Assembly: GCF_003207795.1 (NCBI RefSeq)
Contig: NZ_NIRT01000006.1
Location: 1 to 64,000, forward strand
Length of the DNA stretch: 64,000 bases
From: Komagataeibacter nataicola
GTDB lineage: Bacteria > Pseudomonadota > Alphaproteobacteria > Acetobacterales > Acetobacteraceae
Direction: 5' to 3'
The position numbers and the translations under genes were made by a program. Below, piece after piece: positions 1 through 8,888 of the stretch (within the stretch, counting starts at the first letter, position 1; each line of letters begins with the position of its first letter). The notes under the pieces are model-generated. The model did not search any database. It saw only the letters and a list, made by a program, of their open reading frames with translations, and was not told the DNA's origin.

Positions 1-402
1 CCATCCAGAATGCCTCCTTCAGAGAATGGTCTGCATCCTATGAATCACATTTTTAAACCGATGGGTACCCCGTGAGTCAGGCCAAACAATGGTTGGTATA
101 AGACGCATAAGCGACCAGCATGGAGCCCTTAAAAAGGGTTTGAAAACAAATAATTGATAAAAAAGAAAAGTTTTTTGGATGTCGCCTTTTTCAAAAAGGC
201 AGTGCCTTCAAAAGCTTTTTGAAAAAATCTTTGCCAAAAACTTCTATAATTTCAGGGTTTGATTGGACCTGACTTTTCGGACAGGTGTTCATACAATGCT
301 TTCAAAAAGCAATCATAACAATATGTTTAAGTAAATATTATATATTGGCGTGCATCCTAAAAATTCCAAAACAATACAGTCCGGCTATACAAATTCAGGA
401 GC
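1..402. other. Left-edge intergenic region, no gene called
   Basis: Lower GC than the rest of the window. Two frames are open from the left edge (stops near 54 and 75), so the 3' end of an unseen gene cannot be excluded, but nothing is recognisable. A weak hairpin (ccctt/aaggg, about 128-141) and repeat copy 1 (166-250) lie here. Positions 47-75 resemble part of the origin-like region at 49671-49699 (see findings). The last 150 bases are AT-rich and presumably hold the promoter of the gene starting at 403. Confidence 0.5.
166..250 (+). repeat. Three-stem intergenic repeat, copy 1
   Basis: A diverged member of the repeat family. It opens with AAAAGTTTTTTGG, carries hairpin A (gcctttttcaaaaaggc), then a damaged hairpin B (aagctttttgaaaaaatctt), and closes with a CCAAAAACTT arm that can pair with the opening arm. 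It lies upstream of the Hint-domain gene; which gene it follows is outside the window. Confidence 0.75.
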
Positions 403-2160
403 ATGAATATGACTGACATTCTCGGTGTGTACTACGGAACAGGCAACACCGTAACCCAAAGTGGCTCATATACGCTGGATCCTGGCGGCGTGCTCGGCCT
501 TCTTTCCCCTGCGGACATGACCGTCTCCTCTGCTGACGGCACGCCCGTCGATGCAACCATCAATCTGGCCGGACTGCTTGACCTGCCCGTCACCGCCGCT
601 GCCACTTTTACCATCACGGCCGAAAAGAATACGGTCGTGACAGTCAGTGCGAGCGCCGTAAACGCGCTGACCACAACCACCCTCGATGCAAACGGCGGCA
701 CGGTCGCTCTGGCTGGCGGCCTGCTGAATGCTGCAAGCGGGGTGACCATCAATCTGACAAATGGCGGCACATTCAACGGGTCTGGCATTATTTCGGCCCT
801 GGCGGGTGCCACCATCAATTTTGGCAGCGGTGGCGGCACGCTCAACCTTGCCGGTTCCAGTACCGGCATTGCGCTACTGTCTGGCGTATCCATCAATAAC
901 TTCGGCAGTGGTGATTCCATTATCGTGGAGAATGATGGCGTCCCCGCAACCGTTACCGGCATCAGCTATAATGGCCTGTTTGGCACGTCCACCCTCACGT
1001 TTTCCAACGGGGATACGCTGGCGCTCCAGGGCCAGTATCAGGATACGGACCCGCAGGCTGCCGGTTATGTTTCCACCGTGCCCGATGCCGATGGCGAAGG
1101 CACGGTCCTGGTCTGCTTCCTCGCCGGCTCCATGATCCGCACCCCCGGAGCGGACATCGCCGTTGAAGACCTGTGCGCTGGCGACACCATCACCGTCATG
1201 GTGAATGGCGCACCCGAGCCCCGCACCATCACATGGGCAGGCAGGGCGCATGCCACGGTTCACCCCGAACTGCCCGATGATGAAGCGGGTTACCCGGTCC
1301 GCATCCTCAAAGACGCCATAAGCGAGGGCGTGCCTTACAAGGACATGCTGATTACGGCGGAGCACTGCCTGTATTTCGAGGGCAGGTTCGTGCCCGCGCG
1401 CATGCTCGTCAATCACACGTCCATTTTCTATGATCACACGATCACATCCTACGATTACTACCATATTGAAACGCAGGAACACGCGGTCATCATCGCTGAT
1501 GGCATGCTGACCGAAAGCTATCTCGATACCGGCAACCGCCGTGCCTTCCGACAGAAAGACAATGTCGTCTTACTCAGTGGCAGCCGCAACCTGACATGGG
1601 CCCACGCCGCAGCCCCACTGGACGTGTCGCCGGGTTTCGTCGAGCCGCTGTTCCGCCAGATTGCGGCCCGTGCCGCTGCGGCAGGGCATGCCCCCCAGGC
1701 CGAAACCACCGCCCTGACAGACGAGGCCGACCTGCATCTGATGACGCAGGCTGGCGCCATCATCCACAAGATGCGTGAGGCAAACGGATTTGCCTTCTTC
1801 ATGATCCCGCCTGGAGTGGAGACCGTACGCATCATGTCCCGGACCAGCCGCCCATCGGACACGATCGGACCCTATATTGACGATCGCCGTCAGCTCGGCG
1901 TTCTGGTCAAGGACATCAGGCTGTTCGAAGGCAGCGTGGCGCGCCCCATTACCACCCACCTTGCCAATGAAGCGCCTGAAGGCTGGTATGATGGCTGGTA
2001 CGCACCCGAAAATGTTCCCTGCCGCTGGACGGACGGACAGGCCACCGTGGATCTGGGCCCCCGGCACCCCACGCTCATGGGGCTGCTCTGCCTCGAAATC
2101 CTTGCAGGTGGCCCCTATGTCATCAGGTCCGCTCCCCAGCCCCAGTCCCTGACAGCGTGA
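403..2160 (+). CDS. Hint-domain (Hedgehog/intein-like) protein with repetitive N-terminal region
   Basis: 585 residues. Residues 1-235 are rich in G, N, T, S and hydrophobics in a beta-repeat pattern (GVTINLTNGGTF, GATINFGSGGGTL) such as is found in beta-helical surface proteins. From Cys238 (CFLAGSMIRT, then AVEDLCAGDTI and ITWAGRA) it matches the Hint_2 family to about residue 390; Cys is the expected first residue of a Hint module. The C-terminal 190 residues are unassigned. There is no classical signal peptide, so export would need another route. The start has a CAGGAG ribosome site 5 bases upstream. Secretion, autoprocessing and the biological target are inference; only the Hint module is recognised. 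Confidence 0.8.
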   Translation: MNMTDILGVYYGTGNTVTQSGSYTLDPGGVLGLLSPADMTVSSADGTPVDATINLAGLLDLPVTAAATFTITAEKNTVVTVSASAVNALTTTTLDANGGTVALAGGLLNAASGVTINLTNGGTFNGSGIISALAGATINFGSGGGTLNLAGSSTGIALLSGVSINNFGSGDSIIVENDGVPATVTGISYNGLFGTSTLTFSNGDTLALQGQYQDTDPQAAGYVSTVPDADGEGTVLVCFLAGSMIRTPGADIAVEDLCAGDTITVMVNGAPEPRTITWAGRAHATVHPELPDDEAGYPVRILKDAISEGVPYKDMLITAEHCLYFEGRFVPARMLVNHTSIFYDHTITSYDYYHIETQEHAVIIADGMLTESYLDTGNRRAFRQKDNVVLLSGSRNLTWAHAAAPLDVSPGFVEPLFRQIAARAAAAGHAPQAETTALTDEADLHLMTQAGAIIHKMREANGFAFFMIPPGVETVRIMSRTSRPSDTIGPYIDDRRQLGVLVKDIRLFEGSVARPITTHLANEAPEGWYDGWYAPENVPCRWTDGQATVDLGPRHPTLMGLLCLEILAGGPYVIRSAPQPQSLTA

Positions 2161-2213
2161 GAGATGATCCCTGCACCCTGAGCGGGTGCGGGGACCGACC
2201 GGTCTTAAAAAGC

Positions 2214-2792
2214 ATGAATACACCCTTTACCCTCAAAGCCGGACAGATCTGGACCGGCGCGCCCCCACGCAGCGAAATACGCGGCATTGATGAAGTGGGG
2301 GAAACCGAAGTCTCATTCCACAAACAGACATCAAAGCGCCGTTTCCTGACATATCAGACCACGACGATCATGGGATTTCGTAAATGGATCCAGCAGAGTC
2401 AGGCCGTGTCCAATGATGGGCTGAATGCTGCCAGTATCCATGGGTTTTCCCCCTCACGTGAAATCGGCCAGCGGATTCAACTCCTGCGCAAGGCGGCGGG
2501 GCTGAGCCAGCAGGCCCTGGCCGACATGCTTGGTGTCTCCCGTACCGCCGTTGGGTTTTGGGAAACGGGGCGCCCCAACATGATAAGCAGGCATGTGCCC
2601 CGTATCGCGAAAATTTTCGGTATCAGCGAGGAGGTTTTCCTCAATGGGCAGAGCAGCGAAAAAACGCAGATGTCCATTACAAAGGACGAAGAAAATATCA
2701 TAAATCTCTACAGGGCCCTTTCCATAGATGACAGGCTCCAGGCCATCAAACGCATGGAAATGCTTTATAAGAAGAAATTATATTCTTCCTGA
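2214..2792 (+). CDS. XRE-family helix-turn-helix regulator
   Basis: 192 residues from this ATG. Residues 84-141 form a typical XRE/Cro HTH (IGQRIQLLRKAAGLSQQALA, then SRTAVGFWETG). The first 65 residues (GQIWTGAPP, FRKWIQQ) form a short separate domain I cannot name. The frame stays open upstream to 2157, overlapping the previous stop, but 2214 is the first ATG after it. It lies 53 bases after the Hint gene in the same direction and may be co-transcribed. Its AT-rich 3' half differs from the genomic norm, suggesting acquired DNA. Start choice is uncertain (2214 or 2370). Confidence 0.75.
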   Translation: MNTPFTLKAGQIWTGAPPRSEIRGIDEVGETEVSFHKQTSKRRFLTYQTTTIMGFRKWIQQSQAVSNDGLNAASIHGFSPSREIGQRIQLLRKAAGLSQQALADMLGVSRTAVGFWETGRPNMISRHVPRIAKIFGISEEVFLNGQSSEKTQMSITKDEENIINLYRALSIDDRLQAIKRMEMLYKKKLYSS

Positions 2793-3094
2793 TACATTCA
2801 ATCTGATACCAACATAACCAAGCGCGTGTGTAAAAACAGATCATTGATAAGAACCGGAAAAGTTTTTGGGTGTCGTCTTTTTTCAAAAAGGCGACGTCTT
2901 CCGAAGCTTTTTGAAAAAAGCTTCACCAAAAACTTTTATAATTTCAGGGCGTTACCGGACCATTTTTTAAAGAATGTCTCCATTACAATACAGAAAAAGA
3001 GACGGCAAATAAAATTAAAACTCTACATATACTTACGTATAATACTTAAAAAACAATATATTCAATAAAACCTGTACTGTTTCCAATTTTCCAC
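2793..3094. other. AT-rich convergent intergenic region
   Basis: It separates the XRE gene (+) from the porin gene (-), so it holds two transcript ends. Repeat copy 2 occupies 2858-2940. The remainder (about 2950-3080) is very AT-rich for this chromosome, with no plausible coding frame and no further hairpin I can support. Confidence 0.6.
2858..2940 (+). repeat. Three-stem intergenic repeat, copy 2
   Basis: Near-complete copy: opening arm AAAAGTTTTTGGGTG, hairpin A (gtcg..cgac around a T-run/A-run), hairpin B (GAAGCTTTTTGAAAAAAGCTTC region, 10-bp stem), closing arm CACCAAAAACTTTT complementary to the opening arm. It lies between convergent genes. Confidence 0.9.
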
Positions 3095-4402
3095 TTAAAA
3101 TCCGATGACCGCATCCCCACCAAAGGTGAACATGCCGTTATTGCGCCCGCCATTGAATGGCGTGGTGCCATTGAGCGCCCGGTCAAAGCGGATTTCAGGC
3201 CGCAGCATGAACACGCGCACATGGTGGCCAATCTGCGGGCGGTAGCTTACGCCAAGCGTCATTTCCCCATAGGTCGTGCCATGGCTGGAGGCTGATGGCC
3301 CCGGCACGACTTCGCCCCCCGTGCCTGCCAGGGCCTCCATGTAGGAATTGTTGCCCCTGAAGGTCGAGACCATGGCGTTGTTGTTGTCGCGATAGATCTC
3401 GCCACGATAGTTGAAAGTCAGGTCGCGGTTGATGCGGTAGCTCAGGAAGCTGATGAAGCTCTCTGCATCCACGCCTGCAAACTGTCCGCGCGCGCCCATG
3501 CCGCGCGTGCCTTCATCATGCAGGTAATTGAACTCCGCCGTCAGGCTCAGGCGTTTGTTGACCTGGTAATAGGCGCTGACATCATTCCAGAAACGCTGGG
3601 TGTGATCGGCTTCGTAATGCCCGATGTCCCGCCAGGCATTTTCCGGCCCGACCCGGCTCAGTTCCACAATCTTCAGCCTGCCGTGGGCGAGATTGTTCAG
3701 GTTGAAGCCAAAATAGCCTGCGGGCGCATTGTTGTTGTCGGCGTGGCCAAAGGATGTCTGGTTGCCGGTATCAATCCCGAACGTCACATCAATCATCGGC
3801 GTCACGTGCCAGTTGAACATGGCCCCGATATGCTGGAACGGCACCGAATATTCAGATGTATAGGCCAGCGTGTAGAAAGGGCGCGAGGTGGGGTCGAGCC
3901 CCTCCACCCCCATCGGGGCCTGCAATATGCCTGCCTGCATGTCCAGCCCGCCCCGGGTGGCCCAGGGCAGGTGCACATCCACATGCGCCTGTGCGGGAAT
4001 AAGCTGGTAACGCGCGTTCCATTCCCGGTCACTCACGCCAAGCAGCTGGTAATAGCGGGCATCCGAGCCGTACATGCCTTCAAGCGTAAAACCGACCTGA
4101 TAGGTATTGCGGGTGGAATCAATGGCTTTGGCAAGCGTGAATTCCGCCTGGTTCAGCTGTACCTGATTGGCGTGGTCGGCAAAGAAATCACCAAAATTAT
4201 AGCCGGGCTGGGGGCGGGCAGGGTTGGCCATGATGCCGCCTTCGATCTGGCCCGTCAGGGTCACGCCGCCCAGCCACCGTGTGAAACCCGTGTCATGCCC
4301 CAGCCCGGAAAACACCTTTACCTGCGCCCGCGCCTTGCCTGAAACGCCGGTAAAAAGGCAGGCGACCACCAGAAGACCCCAAACCCGGTGGTGTGATTTC
4401 AT
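3095..4402 (-). CDS. Outer-membrane beta-barrel porin (BBP2/OprB-like)
   Basis: 435 residues from ATG 4402; GGGGAA lies about 11 bases upstream. Residues 1-26 form a signal peptide ending ARAQ (MKSHHRVWGLLVVACLF...GKARAQ). The rest alternates polar and hydrophobic residues with many aromatic belts and ends in a C-terminal Phe (GGDAVIGF), as outer-membrane barrels do. Motifs such as GGVTLTGQIEGG, AGILQAPMGVEG and EIYRDNNNA match the putative beta-barrel porin 2 group. The likely role is diffusion of small solutes across the outer membrane; the substrate is unknown. A 19-bp palindrome about 125 bases upstream may be an operator. Confidence 0.8.
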   Translation of the reverse strand: MKSHHRVWGLLVVACLFTGVSGKARAQVKVFSGLGHDTGFTRWLGGVTLTGQIEGGIMANPARPQPGYNFGDFFADHANQVQLNQAEFTLAKAIDSTRNTYQVGFTLEGMYGSDARYYQLLGVSDREWNARYQLIPAQAHVDVHLPWATRGGLDMQAGILQAPMGVEGLDPTSRPFYTLAYTSEYSVPFQHIGAMFNWHVTPMIDVTFGIDTGNQTSFGHADNNNAPAGYFGFNLNNLAHGRLKIVELSRVGPENAWRDIGHYEADHTQRFWNDVSAYYQVNKRLSLTAEFNYLHDEGTRGMGARGQFAGVDAESFISFLSYRINRDLTFNYRGEIYRDNNNAMVSTFRGNNSYMEALAGTGGEVVPGPSASSHGTTYGEMTLGVSYRPQIGHHVRVFMLRPEIRFDRALNGTTPFNGGRNNGMFTFGGDAVIGF

Positions 4403-4525
4403 GACAGGCTGTTCCCCTTCGGCATCTGCGGACAGCACCGTGGCATGCGCGCCCGTGTCCGGCAATCATGAAATTTCTTTTATTTTATTTTCCGCGTGCC
4501 TGAAACCTAAATTATTGAAATGGTT

Positions 4526-4544
4526 CGATATTATAATAATATCG
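4526..4544. promoter_or_regulatory. Perfect 19-bp AT-rich palindrome, possible operator
   Basis: CGATATTATAATAATATCG is a perfect inverted repeat around a central A. It sits between the 3' end of the CorA-like gene and the start of the porin gene, about 125 bases upstream of the porin start. The length and symmetry suit a dimeric repressor such as a Fur- or TetR-like protein. No U-tract follows, so a terminator is less likely. Confidence 0.4.
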
Positions 4545-4558
4545 TATAAGATATATCC

Positions 4559-5524
4559 TTACTTTCCCAGCCATCCCCGCCGCCAGAACCACAAGAGCGG
4601 CAGCACAACGGTGGCCGCCATCAGGGCCAGGGAGTACCAGTAGCCGTATTTCCAGTTCAGCTCCGGAATATCGTGAAAGTTCATGCCATAAATACCGGCC
4701 ACCAGCGTGGGCGCCACGCCAATGAAGCTGACCACGGTCAGAATTTTCATGCCGTTATTCTGCTCGATGCTGATAAAGCCCAGCGTCGCATCAAGCAGGA
4801 ACTGCACCTTGTTGGCGGTCTGTGACACGAAATCATTGAGCGAGCGGATATCACGCCCCACCGTGCCCAAGCGCGCCTGCAGCCGCTCGCTCAGGTCATG
4901 GCGCTTGTTCTCGCCCAGAAAGATCGAGATCCGCTCCAGCCCCAGCAGGCTGTCACGCACCGATGAGCCGAGATCACCCGAACGGCCCACCCGGCGCAGC
5001 ATGTTGCGCAGCAGCGTGCCCGCCTGCGCCTGCCCCGGCGCTTCCGACTGGAACACATCCTTCGACATGCCATCAAGCGCCTGCCCCAGATGCTCGAGAA
5101 TATCGGCCAGCCGGTCCACGATGGCCTCGAGCAGCATGATCCCCGCCTCATTGGCGCTCAGCGGCGCGGTCTGCCCCGCCACCTGCCGCGCCACCACGTC
5201 AAACGCGCTGAAACCGGTAAAGCGGATGGTCAGGATCTGCTCATGCATCAGCACGAAGCCAACGGGGGAGACGAAAAAATCATCCGGCGTCTTCCGCACC
5301 AGCGGGGTGGAAAGGTAGACGGCGTCATCTTCCATGAACAGCCGCGATGAACTCTCGATCTCGTCAAGCTGGGCGCGGGTGGGAATGCGCTGGCCCGTAA
5401 TCTGGGCGGCCAGGGCTTCCTCATCGGGGGTGGGGTCAAGCAGGTCCAGCCATGCCGCACCTGCCGCGTCTGCCGCTGCGGTCACGGTGCGGGCCGGCGC
5501 GCCGGGGTGATGCGCTAGAAACAT
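4559..5524 (-). CDS. CorA-family divalent metal ion transporter
   Basis: 321 residues, the usual CorA length. A long N-terminal cytoplasmic domain with helical stretches (residues about 130-250) precedes two C-terminal membrane helices. The family signature YGMNF is at residues 279-283 and is followed by the short periplasmic loop [11 protein letters not shown] and the last helix. CorA proteins form pentameric Mg2+/Co2+ channels in the inner membrane; a ZntB-like Zn2+ role is possible because the loop is not the canonical MPEL. It is divergent from trpB across about 200 bases. Confidence 0.88.
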   Translation of the reverse strand: MFLAHHPGAPARTVTAAADAAGAAWLDLLDPTPDEEALAAQITGQRIPTRAQLDEIESSSRLFMEDDAVYLSTPLVRKTPDDFFVSPVGFVLMHEQILTIRFTGFSAFDVVARQVAGQTAPLSANEAGIMLLEAIVDRLADILEHLGQALDGMSKDVFQSEAPGQAQAGTLLRNMLRRVGRSGDLGSSVRDSLLGLERISIFLGENKRHDLSERLQARLGTVGRDIRSLNDFVSQTANKVQFLLDATLGFISIEQNNGMKILTVVSFIGVAPTLVAGIYGMNFHDIPELNWKYGYWYSLALMAATVVLPLLWFWRRGWLGK

Positions 5525-5721
5525 GGGCTGTCTTTCGTTGGTTCCTGTCGTTGTTCATCCATCATGCCGGGGCAAGCATGTCAAATCATGACACGCTCCT
5601 GTGGCCCCCGGGGGCTGGTATTTTACCGCCATCCAGTCCAGAACCGCATGACACGGCAGCCCGGGACGGCTGCATGGCAAAACCCCTGAGCCACGCACCT
5701 ATTTCTTGCGGAGTAGAGAAG

Positions 5722-6951
5722 TTGAGCGCAACAGACACACAGGCAGGCGCCAACAGCCTGCGCAGCGGGCCGGACGGGCGCGGCCGTTTCGGCATTTTTG
5801 GGGGCCGCTTCGTGGCCGAGACCCTGATGCCGCTCCTGCTGGAGCTGGACGCCGCCTATAAGGCCGCCCAGGCCGACCCCGAATTCCACCGCGAACTGGA
5901 TTATTACCTCAAGGATTACGTCGGCCGTCCCAGCCCGCTATGGCTTGCCCGCCGCATGACCGAGCAGCTCGGTGGCGCAAAGATCTACATGAAGCGCGAG
6001 GAGCTGAACCACACCGGCTCCCACAAGCTCAACAATGTCATGGGCCAGATCCTGCTCGCCCGCCGCATGGGCCGCACGCGCATCGTGGCCGAGACGGGCG
6101 CGGGCCAGCACGGCGTTGCCACCGCCACCGTGTGCGCGCTGTTCGGCATGAAATGCGCCATCTACATGGGCGCCACCGATGTCGAACGCCAGAAGCCCAA
6201 CGTATTCCGCATGCGGCTGCTCGGCGCGGAAGTGGTTCCCGTCACGGCCGGTGCCGGCACGCTGAAGGATGCCATGAACGAGGCCATGCGCGACTGGGTG
6301 ACCAACGTGCATGACACCTACTTTCTGGTCGGCACCGTGGCGGGCCCCCACCCCTACCCGCAGATGGTGCGTGACTTCCAGTCCATCATCGGGGTGGAAA
6401 CAAAAGAGCAGATCCTGGCGGCCGAGGGCCGCCTGCCCGACGCCATCGTGGCCGCCATCGGTGGCGGGTCGAACGCGATGGGCATTTTCCACCCCTTCCT
6501 CGATGACCCCGAGGTGAAGCTGATCGGCGTCGAGGCGGCAGGCTGCGGGCTGGACAGCGGGCGCACCGCCGCCTCCATCGAACGGGGCAAACCGGGCGTG
6601 CTGCACGGCAACCGCACCTACCTTTTGCAGGATGATGACGGGCAGATCACCGAAGCGCATTCCATCAGCGCGGGCCTCGACTACCCCGGCGTCGGCCCCG
6701 AGCATTCATGGCTCAGCGATATTGGCCGCGCGGAATATGTGGGTGCGACCGACCAGGAGGCGCTCGACGCCTTCCAGCTCTGCACCCGCACCGAGGGCAT
6801 CATCCCCGCGCTGGAAAGTGCCCACGCCATCGCCTATGCCGCCAGGATCGCGCCCGCCATGGGCAGGGACCAGATCATCGTGATCAACATTTCCGGCAGG
6901 GGAGACAAGGACATCTTCACCGTTGCCGAACATCTGGGAGTGAAACTGTGA
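5722..6951 (+). CDS. trpB: Tryptophan synthase beta chain
   Basis: It joins indole to serine in the last step of tryptophan synthesis. I chose the TTG at 5722 because GGAG lies 8 bases upstream and the resulting 409 residues fit the family; an in-frame ATG at 5674 is the alternative. The PLP lysine is Lys102 in [20 protein letters not shown] (PLP phosphate site), the ETGAGQHG substrate loop and SGRGDKD near the C-terminus are all present. Usually trpF precedes trpB in this operon order, but here a divergent CorA-like gene does, so trpF must lie elsewhere. The trpA start overlaps the stop by 4 bases. Confidence 0.97.
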   Translation: MSATDTQAGANSLRSGPDGRGRFGIFGGRFVAETLMPLLLELDAAYKAAQADPEFHRELDYYLKDYVGRPSPLWLARRMTEQLGGAKIYMKREELNHTGSHKLNNVMGQILLARRMGRTRIVAETGAGQHGVATATVCALFGMKCAIYMGATDVERQKPNVFRMRLLGAEVVPVTAGAGTLKDAMNEAMRDWVTNVHDTYFLVGTVAGPHPYPQMVRDFQSIIGVETKEQILAAEGRLPDAIVAAIGGGSNAMGIFHPFLDDPEVKLIGVEAAGCGLDSGRTAASIERGKPGVLHGNRTYLLQDDDGQITEAHSISAGLDYPGVGPEHSWLSDIGRAEYVGATDQEALDAFQLCTRTEGIIPALESAHAIAYAARIAPAMGRDQIIVINISGRGDKDIFTVAEHLGVKL

Positions 6952-7784
6952 GCCGCATCGCCCGCCGCTTCGCCACCCTGCGCGCGCAGGGCCGTGGCGC
7001 CCTCATCCCCTATGTCGAGGCCTGCGACCCCGATTACGACACCTCGCTCGCCACCCTGCGCGGCATGCCTGCCGCAGGCGCCGACCTGATCGAGGTTGGC
7101 GTGCCCTTCTCGGACCCGTCAGCCGATGGCCCGACCATCCAGAAGGCCGCCCTGCGCGGGCTGAAGGGCGGCTCGACCATGAAGCGCGTGCTGGAGATGG
7201 TGCGGGCTTTCCGTGAAGGCGATAACGAGACGCCGATCATCCTGATGGGCTACACCAACCCCATCGAGGCCTACGGGCCGGAACGCTTCTGCACGGATGC
7301 AAAAGCCGCGGGCGTGGACGGGCTGATCGTGGTCGACATGCCACCGGAGGAAGCCGACCTGCTGGCAGGCCCGGCAGCGGCCAGCGGGCTGGACATCATT
7401 CGCCTTGTCGCCCCCACCACGCCTGACGCGCGCCTGCCCGTCGTGTTCAGTGGCGCGTCGGGCTTTGTGTATTACGTCAGCATCACGGGCGTTACCGGCA
7501 CGCGCACCGCCAGCACCGATGAACTGGCCGCAGCCCTGCCGCGCCTGCGCCGCGCCACCGACCTGCCGATCGCCATCGGCTTTGGCATCCGCACGCCCGC
7601 GCTTGCGGCCAGCGCCGTGCGCGTGGCTGATGCCGCGGTAGTGGCCTCGGCCCTGCTCAACACGCTTGAGGGCACGCTTGATGCGGATGGCAAAGCCACG
7701 CCCCGCACCGTGCCCGACGTGCTGGCGCAACTGCGCGGCCTGGCCGATGCCGTGCATGCCGTGGACAAAACCGACTCAAAATAA
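6948..7784 (+). CDS. trpA: Tryptophan synthase alpha chain
   Basis: It cleaves indole-3-glycerol phosphate to indole, which is channelled to TrpB. 278 residues from a GTG that overlaps the trpB stop, indicating translational coupling. The (beta/alpha)8 barrel signatures are clear: [19 protein letters not shown] carries the catalytic Glu and Asp; [11 protein letters not shown] and [12 protein letters not shown] form the phosphate-binding region. Repeat copy 3 begins about 14 bases after the stop. Confidence 0.97.
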   Translation: MSRIARRFATLRAQGRGALIPYVEACDPDYDTSLATLRGMPAAGADLIEVGVPFSDPSADGPTIQKAALRGLKGGSTMKRVLEMVRAFREGDNETPIILMGYTNPIEAYGPERFCTDAKAAGVDGLIVVDMPPEEADLLAGPAAASGLDIIRLVAPTTPDARLPVVFSGASGFVYYVSITGVTGTRTASTDELAAALPRLRRATDLPIAIGFGIRTPALAASAVRVADAAVVASALLNTLEGTLDADGKATPRTVPDVLAQLRGLADAVHAVDKTDSK

Positions 7785-7797
7785 TCCATTGATAAAA

Positions 7798-7887
7798 AAC
7801 GGAAGTTTCCGGGCGTCGCCTTTTTTCAAAAAGGGCGGCGTTCTTCTGAAGCTTTTTGAAAAAAGCTTCACCAAAAAACCTTTTATG
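7798..7887 (+). repeat. Three-stem intergenic repeat, copy 3
   Basis: Complete copy directly after trpA, in the orientation hairpin A (gtcgcc..ggcggc) then hairpin B (GAAGCTTTTTG..AAGCTTC) then closing arm CACCAAAAAACC. It separates trpA from accD by about 200 bases and probably ends or processes the trp transcript. Confidence 0.9.
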
Positions 7888-8003
7888 ATTTGCGGGCCGT
7901 TTCGCTGGCGATTTTCCACAACGTCCCCTGCAATGACAATCTGGCCCAATCGTTCATCTGCCTGTATGGAACAGGCCTCCAGAAAGCTTAAGGGAGAGGC
8001 AAT

Positions 8004-8870
8004 ATGAGCTGGCTGACCGAATATGTCCGCCCCAAGATCCGCGGCCTGCTCAAGCGGGAAGTGCCGGACAACCTGTGGACCAACTGCGACTCATGCGAGC
8101 AGATGATCCTGACCAAGGACCTGCGCAAGGCGCTGAACGTGTGCCCGCATTGCGGCCACCACATGCGCGCCACCGTGCCCGAGCGGCTGGAATGGACATT
8201 CGATAACGGGGAATACACCCGCATCGAACTGCCCAAGGTGCCGGTTGACCCGCTCTCCTTCCGTGACCGCAAGCGCTATACCGACCGCCTCAAGGATGAG
8301 CGCGCCAAGTCCCACCTTGAGGAATCAATGGCCGTGGCCCATGGCCAGATTGGTGGCCATAACGCGGTGGTGGCCGTGATGGCGTTCGAGTTCATCGCAG
8401 GCACCATGGGCGCGGCACTCGGCGAGGCGTTCCTTGCCGCCGCCCGCCTGGCCATCCTGCAGCAGTCACCGCTGATCGTGTTCACCGCCTCAGGCGGGGC
8501 GCGCATGCAGGAAGGCATGATAAGCCTGATGCAGATGCCGCGCACCACGGTGGCCGTGCAGATGCTCAAGGAAGCAGGCCTGCCCTACTTCGTGGTGCTG
8601 ACCAACCCGACCACGGGCGGGGTGTCCGCCTCGTTCGCCATGCTGGGCGATGTGCAGATTGCCGAGCCCAATGCACTGATCGGCTTCGCGGGCCAGCGCG
8701 TGATCGAGGATACGGTGCGCGAGAAGCTGCCAGAAGGCTTCCAGCGCGCGGAATACCTGCTTGAGCATGGCATGCTCGACATGGTGGTCAAGCGCGGCGA
8801 CCTGCGCGAGGTGCTTGGCCGCCTTACCGCGCAGCTCAACTACCGCCACATAGCCCCCCGCGCCGCTTAA
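8004..8870 (+). CDS. accD: Acetyl-CoA carboxylase carboxyltransferase subunit beta
   Basis: With AccA it transfers CO2 from carboxybiotin to acetyl-CoA, the committed step of fatty acid synthesis. 288 residues with an N-terminal zinc ribbon (Cys28, Cys31, Cys47, Cys50: NCDSCE and CPHCGH) and the crotonase-like carboxyltransferase fold (GTMGAALGE, FTASGGARMQEG, NPTTGGVSASFA). GGGAGAGG lies 7-12 bases before the ATG. folC follows 18 bases downstream, the standard alphaproteobacterial pair. Confidence 0.97.
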   Translation: MSWLTEYVRPKIRGLLKREVPDNLWTNCDSCEQMILTKDLRKALNVCPHCGHHMRATVPERLEWTFDNGEYTRIELPKVPVDPLSFRDRKRYTDRLKDERAKSHLEESMAVAHGQIGGHNAVVAVMAFEFIAGTMGAALGEAFLAAARLAILQQSPLIVFTASGGARMQEGMISLMQMPRTTVAVQMLKEAGLPYFVVLTNPTTGGVSASFAMLGDVQIAEPNALIGFAGQRVIEDTVREKLPEGFQRAEYLLEHGMLDMVVKRGDLREVLGRLTAQLNYRHIAPRAA

Positions 8871-8888
8871 GCTACGGAAACCCCGCAC

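Noticed and set aside
5525-5721. trp leader peptide or attenuator before trpB
   Set aside because: Short frames there contain at most one Trp and no terminator/antiterminator pair.
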